Assembly: GCA_011319805.1 (NCBI GenBank)
Contig: SJRY01000040.1
Location: 248,001 to 312,000, forward strand
DNA length: 64,000 nt
DNA from: Macrocybe gigantea
Lineage: Eukaryota; Basidiomycota; Agaricomycetes; Agaricales; Callistosporiaceae
Reading direction: 5' to 3'
The translations under genes were made by a program, and so were the position numbers. Positions 12,955 through 25,057 of the stretch are shown piece after piece. The notes beneath the pieces are model-generated. The model ran no database searches. It had not been told where the DNA came from and worked only from the letters and a program-made list of their open reading frames with translations. Position 1 is the first letter of the stretch. Every line of letters starts with the position of its first letter.

Positions 12955-14330
12955 TCAAGAGGGGAAAGGCTTTCCTAAAGCCGACCCTTGCGCCTGAAAT
13001 GTCGATGTCTGCCAGACACCTGGCGGCGGTAACGGAAGGGAGGACATGACCGAGGAGAGCACTGGTGGTGCCGAAGACTTTAATATCTCTGAATTAGCTG
13101 TAAGGCGTCGTCCAGTGTCCGAGTCGGTAGTCTGGGATAGCGAGATAATGGTGAGCATAAACGTAGGTGAATGTCGAACAGGTTGCGTCCGCTTTGTGTG
13201 AGATTCGGTCATATCCGTCACTGCTTCATCGTCCTTCAGGAGTCGACAATAGACGAATGTCACGATCACGAGCAGGTTGCACACCAGCAGAGAGATTGTG
13301 GCCTGCAAGACAAAATATAATTGACTATCAGAGACTGGCATAATGGTGAAGCAAGATGGAGTGCACCTTGATATTAGCGGAAAGACCAACGGCCAACTGT
13401 TGAGGAACCGTGTGCGCCGACAGCTGCGATTTGATCACAAAGACGGCATACACGATACCAGCCATAGAGTTCAAGATGCTCGATGTGAATATCAAAAGGA
13501 TAAGGCGTTTCTGACTCTTCGGGAGCTTGACTTTCCACAGCATATTGAGGGGTATTGCCACAAGACATGAATCCGCTGCAATATCGGCTGGAAAATATGA
13601 AATCGTCAACGAATGGATAGAATCGGAATAAAGTTCGCGCCATACTACTGAGATTAAGAACCGCAACCGGCGTCCCGAGATAGCATTGTGCAGTGACGTT
13701 ATGGTACCAGGATGTGTCTTTACAACACACATAAAGCTTTTGGATCAAGATTGCTCCTAGCATGAGCAGAAAACATGCCGCGAGCGCATTAATCAATTTC
13801 CTGGCACGCGTCTGTGGAGGAACCAGCCGAGCGATGGACATGCATATGCTCATTCGGGCTGTCCTGTGTCGATTTGTTAAAAGGTTGGGCAGCGGAGGTA
13901 TCAGATACTTAACACACCATACAACTATAGGGAACAGCAAGGCGGCCAGCCAAGTAGCCACGATACGCTGGAGTCGTGGTGCAGACGTATCTGAGTTTGA
14001 TGTCGTTTTTTATTGCTACTCGAGAAATTTCTTTTGGGTAAGCTTACCGGTGATCTCAGCTCGTATCCATGGTGTCGTGCTCAATGCGAGGTCGCAGAAT
14101 AAGGCTGCGGCAGCCCAGGTATCGTCCCACCACAAGCGACCCAGCTGATATCGGCGATGGAGGCGGAGCGCAGTTGCGCATATTGCTACGATATGCAGAG
14201 GTGTCGCAGTGGCTAGATATGCGTACAGAACGAAAGCTAGATAGTTAGGCCTTACTCTAGGAGAAGGACGACTTTCGCGTGATTTACCTCGAAAAGCCGC
14301 AAGAGTGACATTAGGTGATAATCCTGTCAT
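12955..14330 (-). CDS. Seven-helix membrane protein, array copy B (fungal rhodopsin-like fold)
   Basis: Paralogue of copies A and C with the same exon plan. Exon 1 (14330-14288) encodes MTGLSPNVTLAAFRG and ends in phase 1; the next exon begins after a ctag acceptor and reads FVLYAYLATATPLHIVAIC, then RLWWDDTWAAAALFCDLAL. Following exons give HRTARMSICMSIARLVPPQTR, CCKDTSWYHN with a conserved Cys pair in an outer loop, ADSCLVAIPLNMLWKVKLP, and LLVCNLLVIVTFVYC. The tail of about 90 residues is rich in Ser, Thr and Pro, a likely phosphorylation region. The shared SICMSIARLVPP and KDTSW motifs with copy C show these two are the closest pair. Function unknown; a receptor or sensor role is inference from topology. 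Confidence 0.78.
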
Positions 14331-16219
14331 TGATCGGGGCCCCAGGTGACCTATCGGCCTGCGAACTTCGCGGCGTAGGAGAAATTGATAGGTATGGTTC
14401 GAATCTCTTCTCTGCGACAAGGACGAGCCAAGACTTCGATAGGAAGTGGAAAGAAATGTCGCGAAGCTATCAGGTATGCACACTTCGACGCGTCCTGTCT
14501 GACGGCTGTATAAAAGCCGTTCAGCACCAGAGAGCGCCGCAGGAGTAAGTTAGCGTCGTTGGTTAGGAGGTTCAACAAAGGGCCTGGTCAGGGAAAGGTG
14601 CACCTCCCGGTATCAAAGCAGATGCTTTTTAGCGAGCGGTGCAGCGAAAAGTCGCCGGAGGGACGAGCGCGATTTTGCTAATAAAGAAACGACTTTTACA
14701 AGATTTCGTTGTCTCTTACCATTTCCAGTACACAGAAGATCTACAGGGTGTTGAGTAACTGGGTTCTGCGACGCTGCGGGCGGGAAAAAAGGTTAAATGC
14801 CAGAGAGAAGCATGTTTGCAAGCCCTCAGGCGTGTGAGCAAGATCAGTCACTCTTCTGATCATGAGATCCAAGATGCGCTGGCGGAGTATGCGTTTGTGA
14901 GAACCATCCTAGAAGCGAAGCTCAGCACCTTGCCGTGCAGGGTTGTCGGCACTTACCGTGTTGCTGCCATCCTGTCACCAACAAGGTTTTTAAAGCTCAT
15001 AGCGCCGCTGAGAACGCAAAGGGGTAATGTGCAAATAGGTCAACTGCCATACTTCTCGTGTACAGAGCGATGTGCATGAAAATTCGTAGATTTGGAAAAG
15101 GGACCTGATGAGGGAAAAGTTGCACTTTTGTTTCGCATACAATACGCTGCAAACATGAGGCGGAGTAAACACTTGTAGGATGGGCAGCCAAGAGGGCGAA
15201 ACCCTTCTCCCGGAGCATGTTCATCATGTTCATCTCAATTTGGAGCCCGCCTTCACGGAGTTCTTATCTCATAAGCCAAGAATTAATTCCCTCAAACGAT
15301 GCCCGTGCTGTAGAAGACGAAAAAAAGAAAACCTGAAAAGCAATTCAATCTCACCTCGGCAATATGAACGTCTCGCATTGACGAGGGGCATCGGGTAAAG
15401 AGGTGAAGATGATTTAAACGAACACCACACAAGCAAGTTTGCGAAAAAAAGAAACCTGGCGAACGTGCCGCCTTCAATTTTGGGTTGATGCAACAAATGG
15501 GCGCTTTTTGGCCCTCGCCGGTCAATTCAGACAGGGGTGGCTGCAACACAAGAACGGAATGACGGAGGAAGGCAAAATGGGTTGCTGGCATTGAAAGGAG
15601 TGAGCAACAATACATATGTCCAACGACCAGGGTGTGATCGTGACTCATGCATTGATTCTGATGTGCGAAAGGACGGACATGGCATGACATCACGCGGCCT
15701 TCAGCACCGTAAGTATTGCACGAACTTTCTCACAGGGAAAATCCGGGGAATTCAGTATTCGAAAGCACGTGCAACGTTCTCCTACTGGCCCTCACCGCAA
15801 AAATACGCACCAATTATGGGCAGCACGGAACAATAAAAGGAATATGGTGTCGGTATCAGTACATGGCCCCGATCATGATCGCCCGAGCCCGACGCCAGAT
15901 CTTTTCAGATACATTGCATTACATCGACATCTTCCTTAGAAACAATTCAGAAAACGGAACACATGTGTATGAAGGGCAAATACACTACCGCTGTAGAATG
16001 TGCGCAATACATGGAAATGATGCATGCCACGTCACCAATGAAGCGAAAAACCAGACAATATGATCGTACATGGGCAAGGTTAACGTTCTGCAGCTATGAC
16101 AAGCAACCAGCTGAGAGCAACAATGTTGGCTCGATTTTTTTTTTCCGAGTCAGGATCTATGATGGCGTGAAGACATGGGGCAAGGGTGGTATAAGGGTGT
16201 GGCGGTCAGGCTCATGAAA
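14331..16219. other. Spacer between array copies B and C, no recognised gene
   Basis: About 1.9 kb. ORFs are short and lack family motifs. A TATAAAA motif at about 14508 is on the plus strand, where no gene follows. Near 16134 there is a T10 run. Nothing else stands out. Confidence 0.5.
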
Positions 16220-17621
16220 TCAGGAACATGATTTGTCGGGCGCCGCCTCCTGCATCAGGAATGCAGGCGTCTGGTACACATCCTGTGGCGATCGTGGGTG
16301 GGAAAGCATGAAGGAGAGTACCTCCGAACCGCCTCGACTCGCGCTCGACAGCGTCCGTTGCCCACCTAGGCCGTCTGTCATCTGGGTCAGGGACAAAGAG
16401 ACCGTCGTGAGGGGCGGGAGGAGAGAATGCGGCGTTGGCGAACGCGGAGGGGGAGACTGCGTATGTTTTGAGCGGGTTTCCGTCGTCTCCGACATGGTTT
16501 CGTCGTCTTGCTTCCAGAAAACGCGATAAATATAGGTCACGATCACGAGCAGGTTGCATACAAGTAGCGTAACGGTAGCCTGTAGCATGCAAATGATAGA
16601 GAGAAGAAATCGTCAAGAGATGCGTTTTCTTTCCTTTTGGGGAACCGCACCTTGATGTTGGCGGAAAGACCAATTGCCATCTGCCACGGCGTGGAATGCA
16701 GCAATTGCGCATTGAAGACAAAGACAGCGTATACGACTCCTGCCATGGAGCTCAGAATGCTGGACGCGAATATACAGAAAATGAGGCGTTTCTGATTTCT
16801 CGGAAGCTTCACTTTCCACAGCATGTGCAACGGGATGGCGACGAGAAACGAATCTCCAACTATGTCAGCTAACATATTGAGGGAGCATCAGCCACTGCAA
16901 ATGCAAGGCTATCGTAATCGCATACTTCCAAGACTGAGAATGCCGACGGCCGAGCCGAGATAGCATTGAACAGCACGGTTATGGTGCCATGACGTATCTT
17001 TACAGCAGACGTATAGTTTCTGCATGAGGAGCGCCAACAGGACGAGGAAAAAACATGCTGAGAGAACGTAGGTCAGTCGCCGGTCGCGCGTGTGCGGCGG
17101 CACCAGTCGGGCTATGGACATGCAGATGCTTATCCGCGCCGTCCTGTGTGAGATGCTATTTAGGGAAACTGCCATAAGGATAAGCAGGAAAGATATAAAT
17201 TCGACGCACCATACGATAATAGGGAAGAGCACGGCCGTCAGCCAGTATAAAACAATGCGTCGTAATAGTGATACATGTACGTCTACGGCAGTAATGCCAC
17301 TTCGGTAGGAAATATGGGGGTGAACAAAGGGTCACTTACTAGTCGCGTCCGTTCGTATCCAGGGTGTTGTGCAATAAGCCAGCTCGCAAAGAAGGGACGC
17401 GAAAGCCCATGCGTCGTCCCACCACAGTCGATGCGTTCGACATCGGTGATAGAGGCGGAAAGTAGTAGCGAATATCGCCAGGCCGTGCAGCGGAGTCGCA
17501 GACGCTAAGGAGAATCGCGCACAGGCCGAAAATATCAGCGCCGGACGATCCAGAACAACTACATCGTTTTCGGAGAATTACCTCGCCAAGCCGTGAGAGT
17601 GACTTTAGGTTCCGGAGACAT
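16220..17621 (-). CDS. Seven-helix membrane protein, array copy C (fungal rhodopsin-like fold)
   Basis: Third member of the array. Exon 1 (17621-17582, 40 nt, phase 1) encodes MSPEPKVTLTAWRG, matching TLAAFRG of copy B. The downstream exons encode the WWDD segment at about 17410-17430, HRTARISICMSIARLVPPHTR, CCKDTSWHHN, GDSFLVAIPLHMLWKVKLPR, and LLVCNLLVIVTYIYRVFW followed by a Ser/Thr/Pro-rich tail. Introns interrupt at the same places as in copy B, including the one preceding ATVTLLVCN. All seven hydrophobic segments appear present, so the gene looks intact. Receptor-like function is inferred from topology only. Confidence 0.78.
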
Positions 17622-19592
17622 TGAAAGGGCCTCAAAAGGAGTCTTACGTATTCTGGGGGGATTGGTGAATCGAAGTTTCTTCGTTACCACAGGAGTGGTT
17701 CAGGCGCGGACGCAGTTGATAAGCCTGAGAGGCTGAGCAGATCAGTTGTCGGCGGCCGAGAATCAGACATCGTAGATTCTTGAAACGTACAAGAACGAGT
17801 AAGATCGATCACTTTGATGGTCTTGGTGCAAAGGTTCGTTGTCAGCCTTGGAAGATGAGTATAGTATTTCGAAAAGCGGATATTTTGGGGGGCAGCGTTG
17901 GCAAACCCAGTTCATATTGATAAGCCAACAGTTCAACATTTGAACGTGAATAAGGAGCGCACCTTGAGCTCCGGTGCTACGTCCCTTTGGATCGCAGAGG
18001 AAGAGATTGCCCCGGGCAAGATGGGAGGGGCTTTAATGATATATGGGGCTGATACTATTCGTGATCTGCGTCTTCTTCTTCTATTCCTTTAGGATGCTCT
18101 ACGTCTTGCAAGATGATTCTTGTTCTGAATTTGCCTTATGCACTTCTGCTGGCGTACAGTTGGGACACTTGTTGAGAGAAGAACGAGGGACCCAGCAGGG
18201 GAGCAAGGGGACGAAGAACAGGCATATAAACCGACTTGACAGGATTCTCATGCAGTTTAATTATGCAATGTAAGGCGCGCTGCATGGTTGGATGGGAAAA
18301 TGGTCCTCTAGCGAGGCTAATGGGCACCATGACCATTCAGGGACGTCGGCCTTTACCGTGTGGCGTCGTGTGAGCTTCGACTTTTAGAATTCACATTACT
18401 GCCTTCCACTCATCGAAACAAATCGTACAAGGGCTGGCATATGAAATTTATAGGTAGACGAGGGACATAATGCATGAGTATCTGCTTGCTTTCAATTTCT
18501 CAAAAAAAAAAGACGCCGCATGTATGTGCTTGAGAACACAAGGCAGAAGCGACGTAGCCTATGACAGCGCCAAGGATGGGATGGCATGCATCACGAGGCA
18601 GGTCAATCATGCTTCAGTCGTCTTTTTGGTCCGCTTGACAGCTACCGTGTTTTCCCTGGAAAGGATCATCAGCAAATCAGCATCTCCAAATGAAGAACTA
18701 CTGAAAGCGCAATGCACTGCGAAAGACATAGCAGAAAACAATGTCTCCTTACCTGAATCCATTCTTGAATCGTCTCGAAACGGTCTTCAGGTACCTCATC
18801 CTGCCCGTGCCGGTAGTCTTTCTGCGCTTGGCTTTTTGGCCCCACTCATATGACCTCAACTTGGCCGACGGGTAACCGCATTGCGCACAGGCTAGATTGA
18901 AGGAAATTGGAAAGGTCATGGACGTGTAAGCGCTATTCGAGAGGAAGAGATAGGCACCAACGAACTTTTATGTTGTTTATGGAATGCCCTGTTACCGCAC
19001 CGTCGGCAGAGGGTGTGGGATTTCGTGTGTCTCTTACTGACAGATAAAAAATCAGTTGCAGCCCGCGTAGCCAGTGCAGGTTCGACGGGATCGGCTCACC
19101 CAAAGGATGAAGTACCTAGACGACGAAAAGAAGAAAGTCAGCACCCAGTTTGAAGGACAGTCGTCGCAAGATTTAAAGCGAACCTTTCGTCTGTGAAAAT
19201 GAGACAAGAAAAGTATTAGCGACGGAAGCTAGGAGCCACGATGGAAAGAGAAGGGATGCAGAGGAAATAACATGGGCCCAAAATGCTCAGCAGTCAATTT
19301 TCCAACACCCGACATCCACGCATAGCCGACCCAATCCATCTCTTCAGTCCCTCAAATCCCCACAGATCCACCACAAACAACACTGCAGCATGATGAAGAG
19401 GCATTCTGAGCAGTTGATACGCACCATCTCGCCGAGGTCTTGAGGATTTTAGCTTGTGGGTTGACGAGACACTTGCGTTGAGTGGGAGTGATCAGAGTGT
19501 GGGAATTCGGCCACGTTTTTGGAATCGCGTGGTCGCCGTTGCCGATCCCACAATCGCGACCTCCTCAACTACGACCTAAGACGCGTTTCGCC
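17622..19592. other. Spacer without recognised gene
   Basis: About 2 kb between the start of array copy C and the start of the augmin-like gene, so a divergent upstream region for both. Only short ORFs without motifs are present; an A10 run lies near 18506. No TATA box placed convincingly before either start. Confidence 0.5.
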
Positions 19593-22363
19593 ATGTCAAT
19601 CTCAGTGTCGTCGCTGCCGCCGTCGCTCATACTCCTAGTACATCTCCACATTATGGAATATCCGCACGCGAACAGGCCAGAGTACGATCACAACATCTTC
19701 AACCCACGAACGCGTGGATTGAAAGATCGGAATAAGACTTTAGAAGACCTGGCGTATTTCTTGGTCGGAAAACTGGAACGGAACGTCAAGTCTGTATGCA
19801 CATTTACTACTGCCACCGTAACTGGTCTGTCAACTCACCGAACGGCATAGATATTTCCAACCTATCCATGCTCGCACCCATCTGACACGGTCGCATTTCG
19901 AACATCATTCGCCAAGTATCTGGAATCCCTGCGACATCAGTCGCTTTTTGGATCGTCTTCAAAAGCCGTCAATAGAAGCAATGGGAAGAATAAGGATAAA
20001 GACTTGGACGCGGAAGCGTGGTGGTGGAAAGATGTTCCCATTCGGAAGTCGCTGTTAGAGGAATGTTCAGGGACAGGTCAGGCTCTTCTTCATCGTATTT
20101 GTTCGTGCCAGTGCAAACCTCCCCCTCAGATTTGAGAGGTTGATCCTGTCAGTATCAACGCATGTTCTGTTGAGGTCAATCCCTCAGTCCCTCTTGCCAC
20201 CGACGCGGGATATGCAAGTGCGTACGTCGTTGACGAACCTTATGAATATTAACAGTCGCTGAATCTATCACGCCGGTTAGATGCTCCTTCAAAAGCAGCC
20301 CTATGTTTACACTGAAATTCTCAACCGGTGCAAACTAACATGGCGTTCCTGGTTTCAAGCGGCTTCGCGTTTGCTGCAGCGTGGAGAAGACATGAGGTTG
20401 TTACGCGTATGGTCCGCCTCTGAATCCAGAAAATCTCATCGTCTAATCGATCATCTAGGAACGTCTAGCGTCGAATTCTGGGCAAGGCCAGTCATCAAGA
20501 TATGCCTCTTTTTCCACCGAACGACTCGTTGGGTTGCTTGAAACGAAGTTGCAAGATCTACTGCTTGATGTTTGGCATGGAGAGGAAGGCCGATCAGCGT
20601 TGCTATTGCTAGCTGAGCTTGTCGGCTTGAAGCTTCAACTGACATATCCTCCTGCTAAGTCAAATGTCGAGGATTTGATTCCCTGCGGCAAAGACGAAGT
20701 GAGGCTAGCTTGATATTTTGTTTCGAGAATATTGCGACTGATATTGGACCACTTGGGAACCTATTAGCCAACAGCTCCAGCACCCCATCCTCTGCCTATA
20801 GCTGCAGCCCACCATCCATCCTATCTAAAAAAGTTCAGGAAGCACATATTCCATTCCTTAGCATCGAAGAAATCCAAACAAAACCAAAACTTTGCTGATC
20901 CTGAGCTACAGCATTTAGCCGCTCCACAGGATCCGACTAGATTCGCGAGGCTGGGCTTGGCAAGCTATCTGGAATCGGAACTGAACGCTCAGCGGGCCCT
21001 CACGGGCGCTCTTGCGCGAGTGAAGAAGAGGAATACAGAGTTGAAGGCAAAACTTGATGCTATGGTTGCCGCAAAAGTCCAGGCCAAACCGCGGCATAAG
21101 GCTACCGCAAAAGGCCCCTTGAATCTTTGGCGGACAAAAACGCAAGACCAGATGATTAATTACGACGTGAGTCCCTTTCATTGCTTCATTGCACGTCATT
21201 GAAGTTGAAGTTAATTCCCCAGACAGAGCCTACGCCGGAGCTCTTGTCTTCACTGGGACTCTACGAACCAGGAAAGGATGCGGAAACGTCGGAAAATAAG
21301 ATCCTCCGGATTAGAGATGATTTACCTGACTATCCACCCATTCCGGACCTTTCCTCAGCTCGTCTGCCTGCATCGAAGAATCATCGTTGACGGTTTCAGC
21401 GAAATCCTTTCCGACAGAACAGTCCAAACTTCCGAAAGCCAGAACAGATAAGACAAGTGATGCGACTCTGCGGATTCATAAGTTGTCATCTGCCGAAGAA
21501 CCCGTTACATCGACTCCGCCTTCTACGATCCATGCCAAACCCGGCGCAGCGAGGCGGACTGCAAGAGACGCCTCTGAAACGGTTCAGGGAGGACAGGCGA
21601 AAAGGCCAAGGAAGTCAATCAGACTCTCCCTAGCTGCGAATCGGCTTCAACGTCCTTCTCTTTTTGCTCCCGAAAATCCTATGCAAGAAGAAATTGACAG
21701 GGTAAGGCTCATCCTCATGAAGATTGTAGTAAGATTTAAAATACCAATCATCGGATCGCCCCGCAGATTCTGGATGACTTTGACGATGATCCTGTGGATC
21801 ACGACTATGATGGTGATAATATCGAAAGCGAAACGATTCTGGCTTTGGCGACCCCGAAGGCGAAAGGGGCACTCGGTACGCCGGTGCATAGGCTGTTCAC
21901 GGGCACGAGGACGTCAACAGTCAAAAAGCCGAAACAATCCTTCCCTATGGTGTTCAAGGAGCCCGTTCTGGCCCTCCCTTTGCTCATCTCGGCCTCGGAG
22001 TCGTTCGCTGAATTCGCTTTGGGATCGAGTGACGAGGACGAAGATGACGATGCTCGGGCTGGTCCTCTTGAACGTACGGACGTACGAATCGATCATGCGC
22101 TGCAAGGTAAAACGGATGCTGCATCGGAACGGGATGGAGTTGAAGATATTTATGAGTATCGTGAGATGCATAGCATGACGCTGCGGGACATCTTGTTGAA
22201 AGCGGACACGACTCAGTTTGACCTGATGGGTGAGTATTCCGAAGCGCTCCTTTCGATGAGTCGGCTTGTAGAAAGCTGAGACTAATTTGTTTCTTTGATT
22301 GATATAGGTGATGATGTCGATGACCACGAGCGCATTGAAGAAGAGTCGTTTCGTTGGGAGTAA
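19593..22363 (+). CDS. HAUS6/augmin subunit 6-like N-terminal domain protein (tentative)
   Basis: The first 150 residues resemble the N-terminal domain of HAUS6, a subunit of the augmin complex that recruits gamma-tubulin to spindle microtubules. Supporting segments are SLILLVHLHIMEYPHA, IFNPRTRGLKDRNKTLEDL, AYFLVGKL, then IFPTYPCSHPSDTVAFRTSF and FERLILSVSTHVLL. The middle has a coiled-coil stretch (ALARVKKRNTELKAKLDAM) and the rest is disordered, basic and Pro/Ser-rich (KRPRKSIRLSLAANRL), with an acidic patch SSDEDEDDDA. Exons visible include 19593-19793, one from 19851 and one ending at 21700; the last (from 22309) ends RIEEESFRWE and stop. Single-base frame breaks occur in the G run at 20070-20072 and near 21367-21375. 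The ATG at 19593 is chosen because conservation begins right after it. Confidence 0.6.
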
Positions 22364-23803
22364 CGATCACCTATCGTTAATGCCACTGGGCGATTTTGAA
22401 GGTCACTGCACATGATCCCCGTCGGAGTGAGTTGGGGATATATAGTGATGGGCGGGTGGCGCGCCTTTGGAGCTCAGACTCCGGCTTTCCACACCCTCTT
22501 TTAGGTCTATACGGGCCAAACATTCAGCGATGGAGCTTTGCAACCTCGTAGTGCAATGGCTATGGCACGATCGTACCTCCTCAGGTCATCATATATGTCA
22601 TTGCGTGGATTGCGACAAGATATGTTGACGGTCAATGCATTTTGTTATAGAGGTCCCCTCGAAAGTTACTGGAGTGGTCATGCTGTTGGTATAATCCTGA
22701 ATCTTCCGTGGACACATTTCTTGCTGGTCGGCGGTTTTATGTTTCATCGCCCTCAAAATTCATCCTGCACCGTCACCGTTCGGCTACATGTTTTTCTTCG
22801 ACATGGATCTCACTCGATTTCAGCAAAGAGGGCGCGGGCATAGTTCGCGGCTGGGACTCCTTTCTCTAAGTTGACCTCGGTGGAATCGGAGATGAAGGAT
22901 TCAGAGGGCTTAATGTCGTGCCCGAACGCTGTGCAGCTGATGGGCGAACACGCATGACGTACGACAAACTTATGAAGTCATGTCTTGCGAATGAATTCCT
23001 CGCGCTGTACTCTGCCAGGAAAGTTGGAGTCCAATATCTAGGCGGGACTGTGAGGTGGTATCATTGGTTGTTCTCCTTTGCGTTCGCAGACGCCGTTCGC
23101 GTCTGAGTCGATGTATCACCTTGGAGCATTCGCCGTCGAGTATTCGCGGCGCAAAAATCTCTCATGTTTCAGCAGATTTTAGAATCATCCTAAACCTGGC
23201 TTAATACGCATTTGGGGACCAGTTTCTGCATCTCTTGCCATGACTCGCAGGTCGCTGCCATTATTCAAGTTGTGATTACATCAAAACGGCTTTTCTGAGT
23301 CACCGCTGGACTTTCTGCCCAAGCTTGTCATTCGGTAAATTTCTCACCGTCTGCCATGTATTAGGCTTAGATGGGCGTCGCAGAGCTTGCAAGTAGATGA
23401 GGAAGGGCCGCAGTCACTTATTACCTAGTTGCGTGCCGTCGGTGGTCAACACATCATGGGCAAGGGTTGATTGGATTCGTCCTCATAGTGTTTTGCGTCT
23501 GCCATGGACATCCTGATGTGCCGCGACATATCATTCCTTTAGAACATGGTGGTTTGCATTTACTGTGCAATTGTGGGTCCAAGTGGATCATGATAAGGTC
23601 ACCATCTTGACTGTCGCCTTCGTAAATTTACGTAAAAATGTGAGCTGCTTTGACACCAGCCATTTCAATGTTGCCAGCGCCGCAACTTGAAACTTGTACA
23701 CGTTCAAACAGAAGCCCTTCTAGCATCCTGGTGCGAGTATTTCTTGGGTGTCACGACCGTAGACAAAGACTTAGATGCAACTGCTTTCAGGTTTCTCTGA
23801 AGG
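22364..23803. other. Spacer without recognised gene
   Basis: About 1.4 kb. Plus-strand ORFs at 22538-22843 and 22918-23106 are open but match no family I know, and their frames are interrupted. It may hold a degraded gene. It also contains the upstream region of the F-box-like gene. Confidence 0.4.
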
Positions 23804-25057
23804 ATGAGTGGTATTCAGCTCATGAACGCACAAACGTGCCCATTTGAAATCCTTGCCTCCATATTTCACCACCTCCGCCCGAAGCCTTGTCCACAGCCCG
23901 ACGATTTCGACTACAATAGCTTGCTCTATCATGCCAACCACAGTGCCTATCATCGGGAAAAGAAGGCCCTCGCAGACATCCGCCTCGTCTGCTCTAAGTG
24001 GGATGCTGCTATCAAACCATTGGTCTATGAAGAGGTCGTTCTGGCGTTTCAACACCCTACGCTGATATCTGCGAACAGTATACGGACCGTGTTCGAGGCG
24101 GGCGCGGCATTCATCAAGACCGTTGTCATTATATCACGCCCGAAGCCGTTGGCGCTAGCTGAGGCAGAGGAAGCATTGGCAGCTGGGCTAAAGCTTTGCA
24201 AGAAAGTGGAATCGTTAAGATGCGATGCGGCGCCGATGGTATTTAAGTCCAGATATTGGATCTGGAAGGCGCCTGGGCTGCAGTACAGCCTGAGATCGCT
24301 GAGCATCGAATCTCGAGACGGGCTTGTCCTGTCACATGCTCTTCTTTCAGTGGATTCTCTGGAAAAGCTTGAAATCAGGTCGTGGCTTGACGGCGGGAAA
24401 AAGTTTGCGCTGCCAAGGGCCCTCCCACACCTGTCAGACATCAGTATCATCGGCTCTTCTCCGCCATGCAAAGACCTTCTCAGACTTTTCGCCCGCATAA
24501 AGGATGTGGAACCTTCCTCCATTTCTGATGACATTCCTCAATCGAGCACATCGTCTTCGTTCACCTCGCCCCTTCGCTCACTGAAGCTTGAGGACGTGGA
24601 CACGATCAACACTGAAGACATGCTGGAGATACTTAACACCAACGGGATCAGATTCGGTCTCACATCCCTCGAGCTCTTTTGCATGTATCAAATGGATTTC
24701 CACTTGCCAGTTCGGATTTTACAGCTCTGCCCGAATCTCACGTCCCTTACATGGAACGGACCAGTCGACGTCGAAATCATGAAATATCTCAAACCCACGC
24801 TGGAACATCTTTCTCTTGGAGTTTTTTGTGAGAGATTGAATGACCGATCTGTAGAAGAGGACAAGCCCTGTGCGAGTCGCTATGCGCGCTGGATCAAGTC
24901 TGGTGGGGCTCAGCACCTCCGATCACTGAAGTTCTGCGATGCTTGTCCGGAGACCGAGGAAAAGAAGAGTTCAACAAAGGAGTTGCGGAGACTTTGCGAT
25001 GAACGTGGAATAACCTTGGTGGTGCTCTTCTACCCAGGGATCTACCCCAGCCCCTAG
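23804..25057 (+). CDS. F-box-like, leucine-rich-repeat-type protein, 417 aa
   Basis: Single-exon gene of the large agaricomycete F-box-like family, whose members are thought to act as substrate adaptors in SCF ubiquitin ligases. The N-terminus TCPFEILASIFHHLRPK fits a degenerate F-box (P..IL..IF), followed by IRLVCSKWDAAIKPLVYEEV, the usual second half. The rest shows irregular leucine-rich repeats, for example LRSLSIESRDGL, SLEKLEIRSW and NLTSLTWNGP. The whole 417-residue frame is open with no break, unlike many neighbours. A paralogue with the same architecture lies at 60061-61331. Substrate unknown. Confidence 0.68.
   Translation: MSGIQLMNAQTCPFEILASIFHHLRPKPCPQPDDFDYNSLLYHANHSAYHREKKALADIRLVCSKWDAAIKPLVYEEVVLAFQHPTLISANSIRTVFEAGAAFIKTVVIISRPKPLALAEAEEALAAGLKLCKKVESLRCDAAPMVFKSRYWIWKAPGLQYSLRSLSIESRDGLVLSHALLSVDSLEKLEIRSWLDGGKKFALPRALPHLSDISIIGSSPPCKDLLRLFARIKDVEPSSISDDIPQSSTSSSFTSPLRSLKLEDVDTINTEDMLEILNTNGIRFGLTSLELFCMYQMDFHLPVRILQLCPNLTSLTWNGPVDVEIMKYLKPTLEHLSLGVFCERLNDRSVEEDKPCASRYARWIKSGGAQHLRSLKFCDACPETEEKKSSTKELRRLCDERGITLVVLFYPGIYPSP

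Noticed and set aside
22538..23106. Possible gene with a CHCVDCDK-like Cys motif
   Set aside because: The motif recalled GFA/CENP-V enzymes, but the frame stops at once and no other GFA motif follows.
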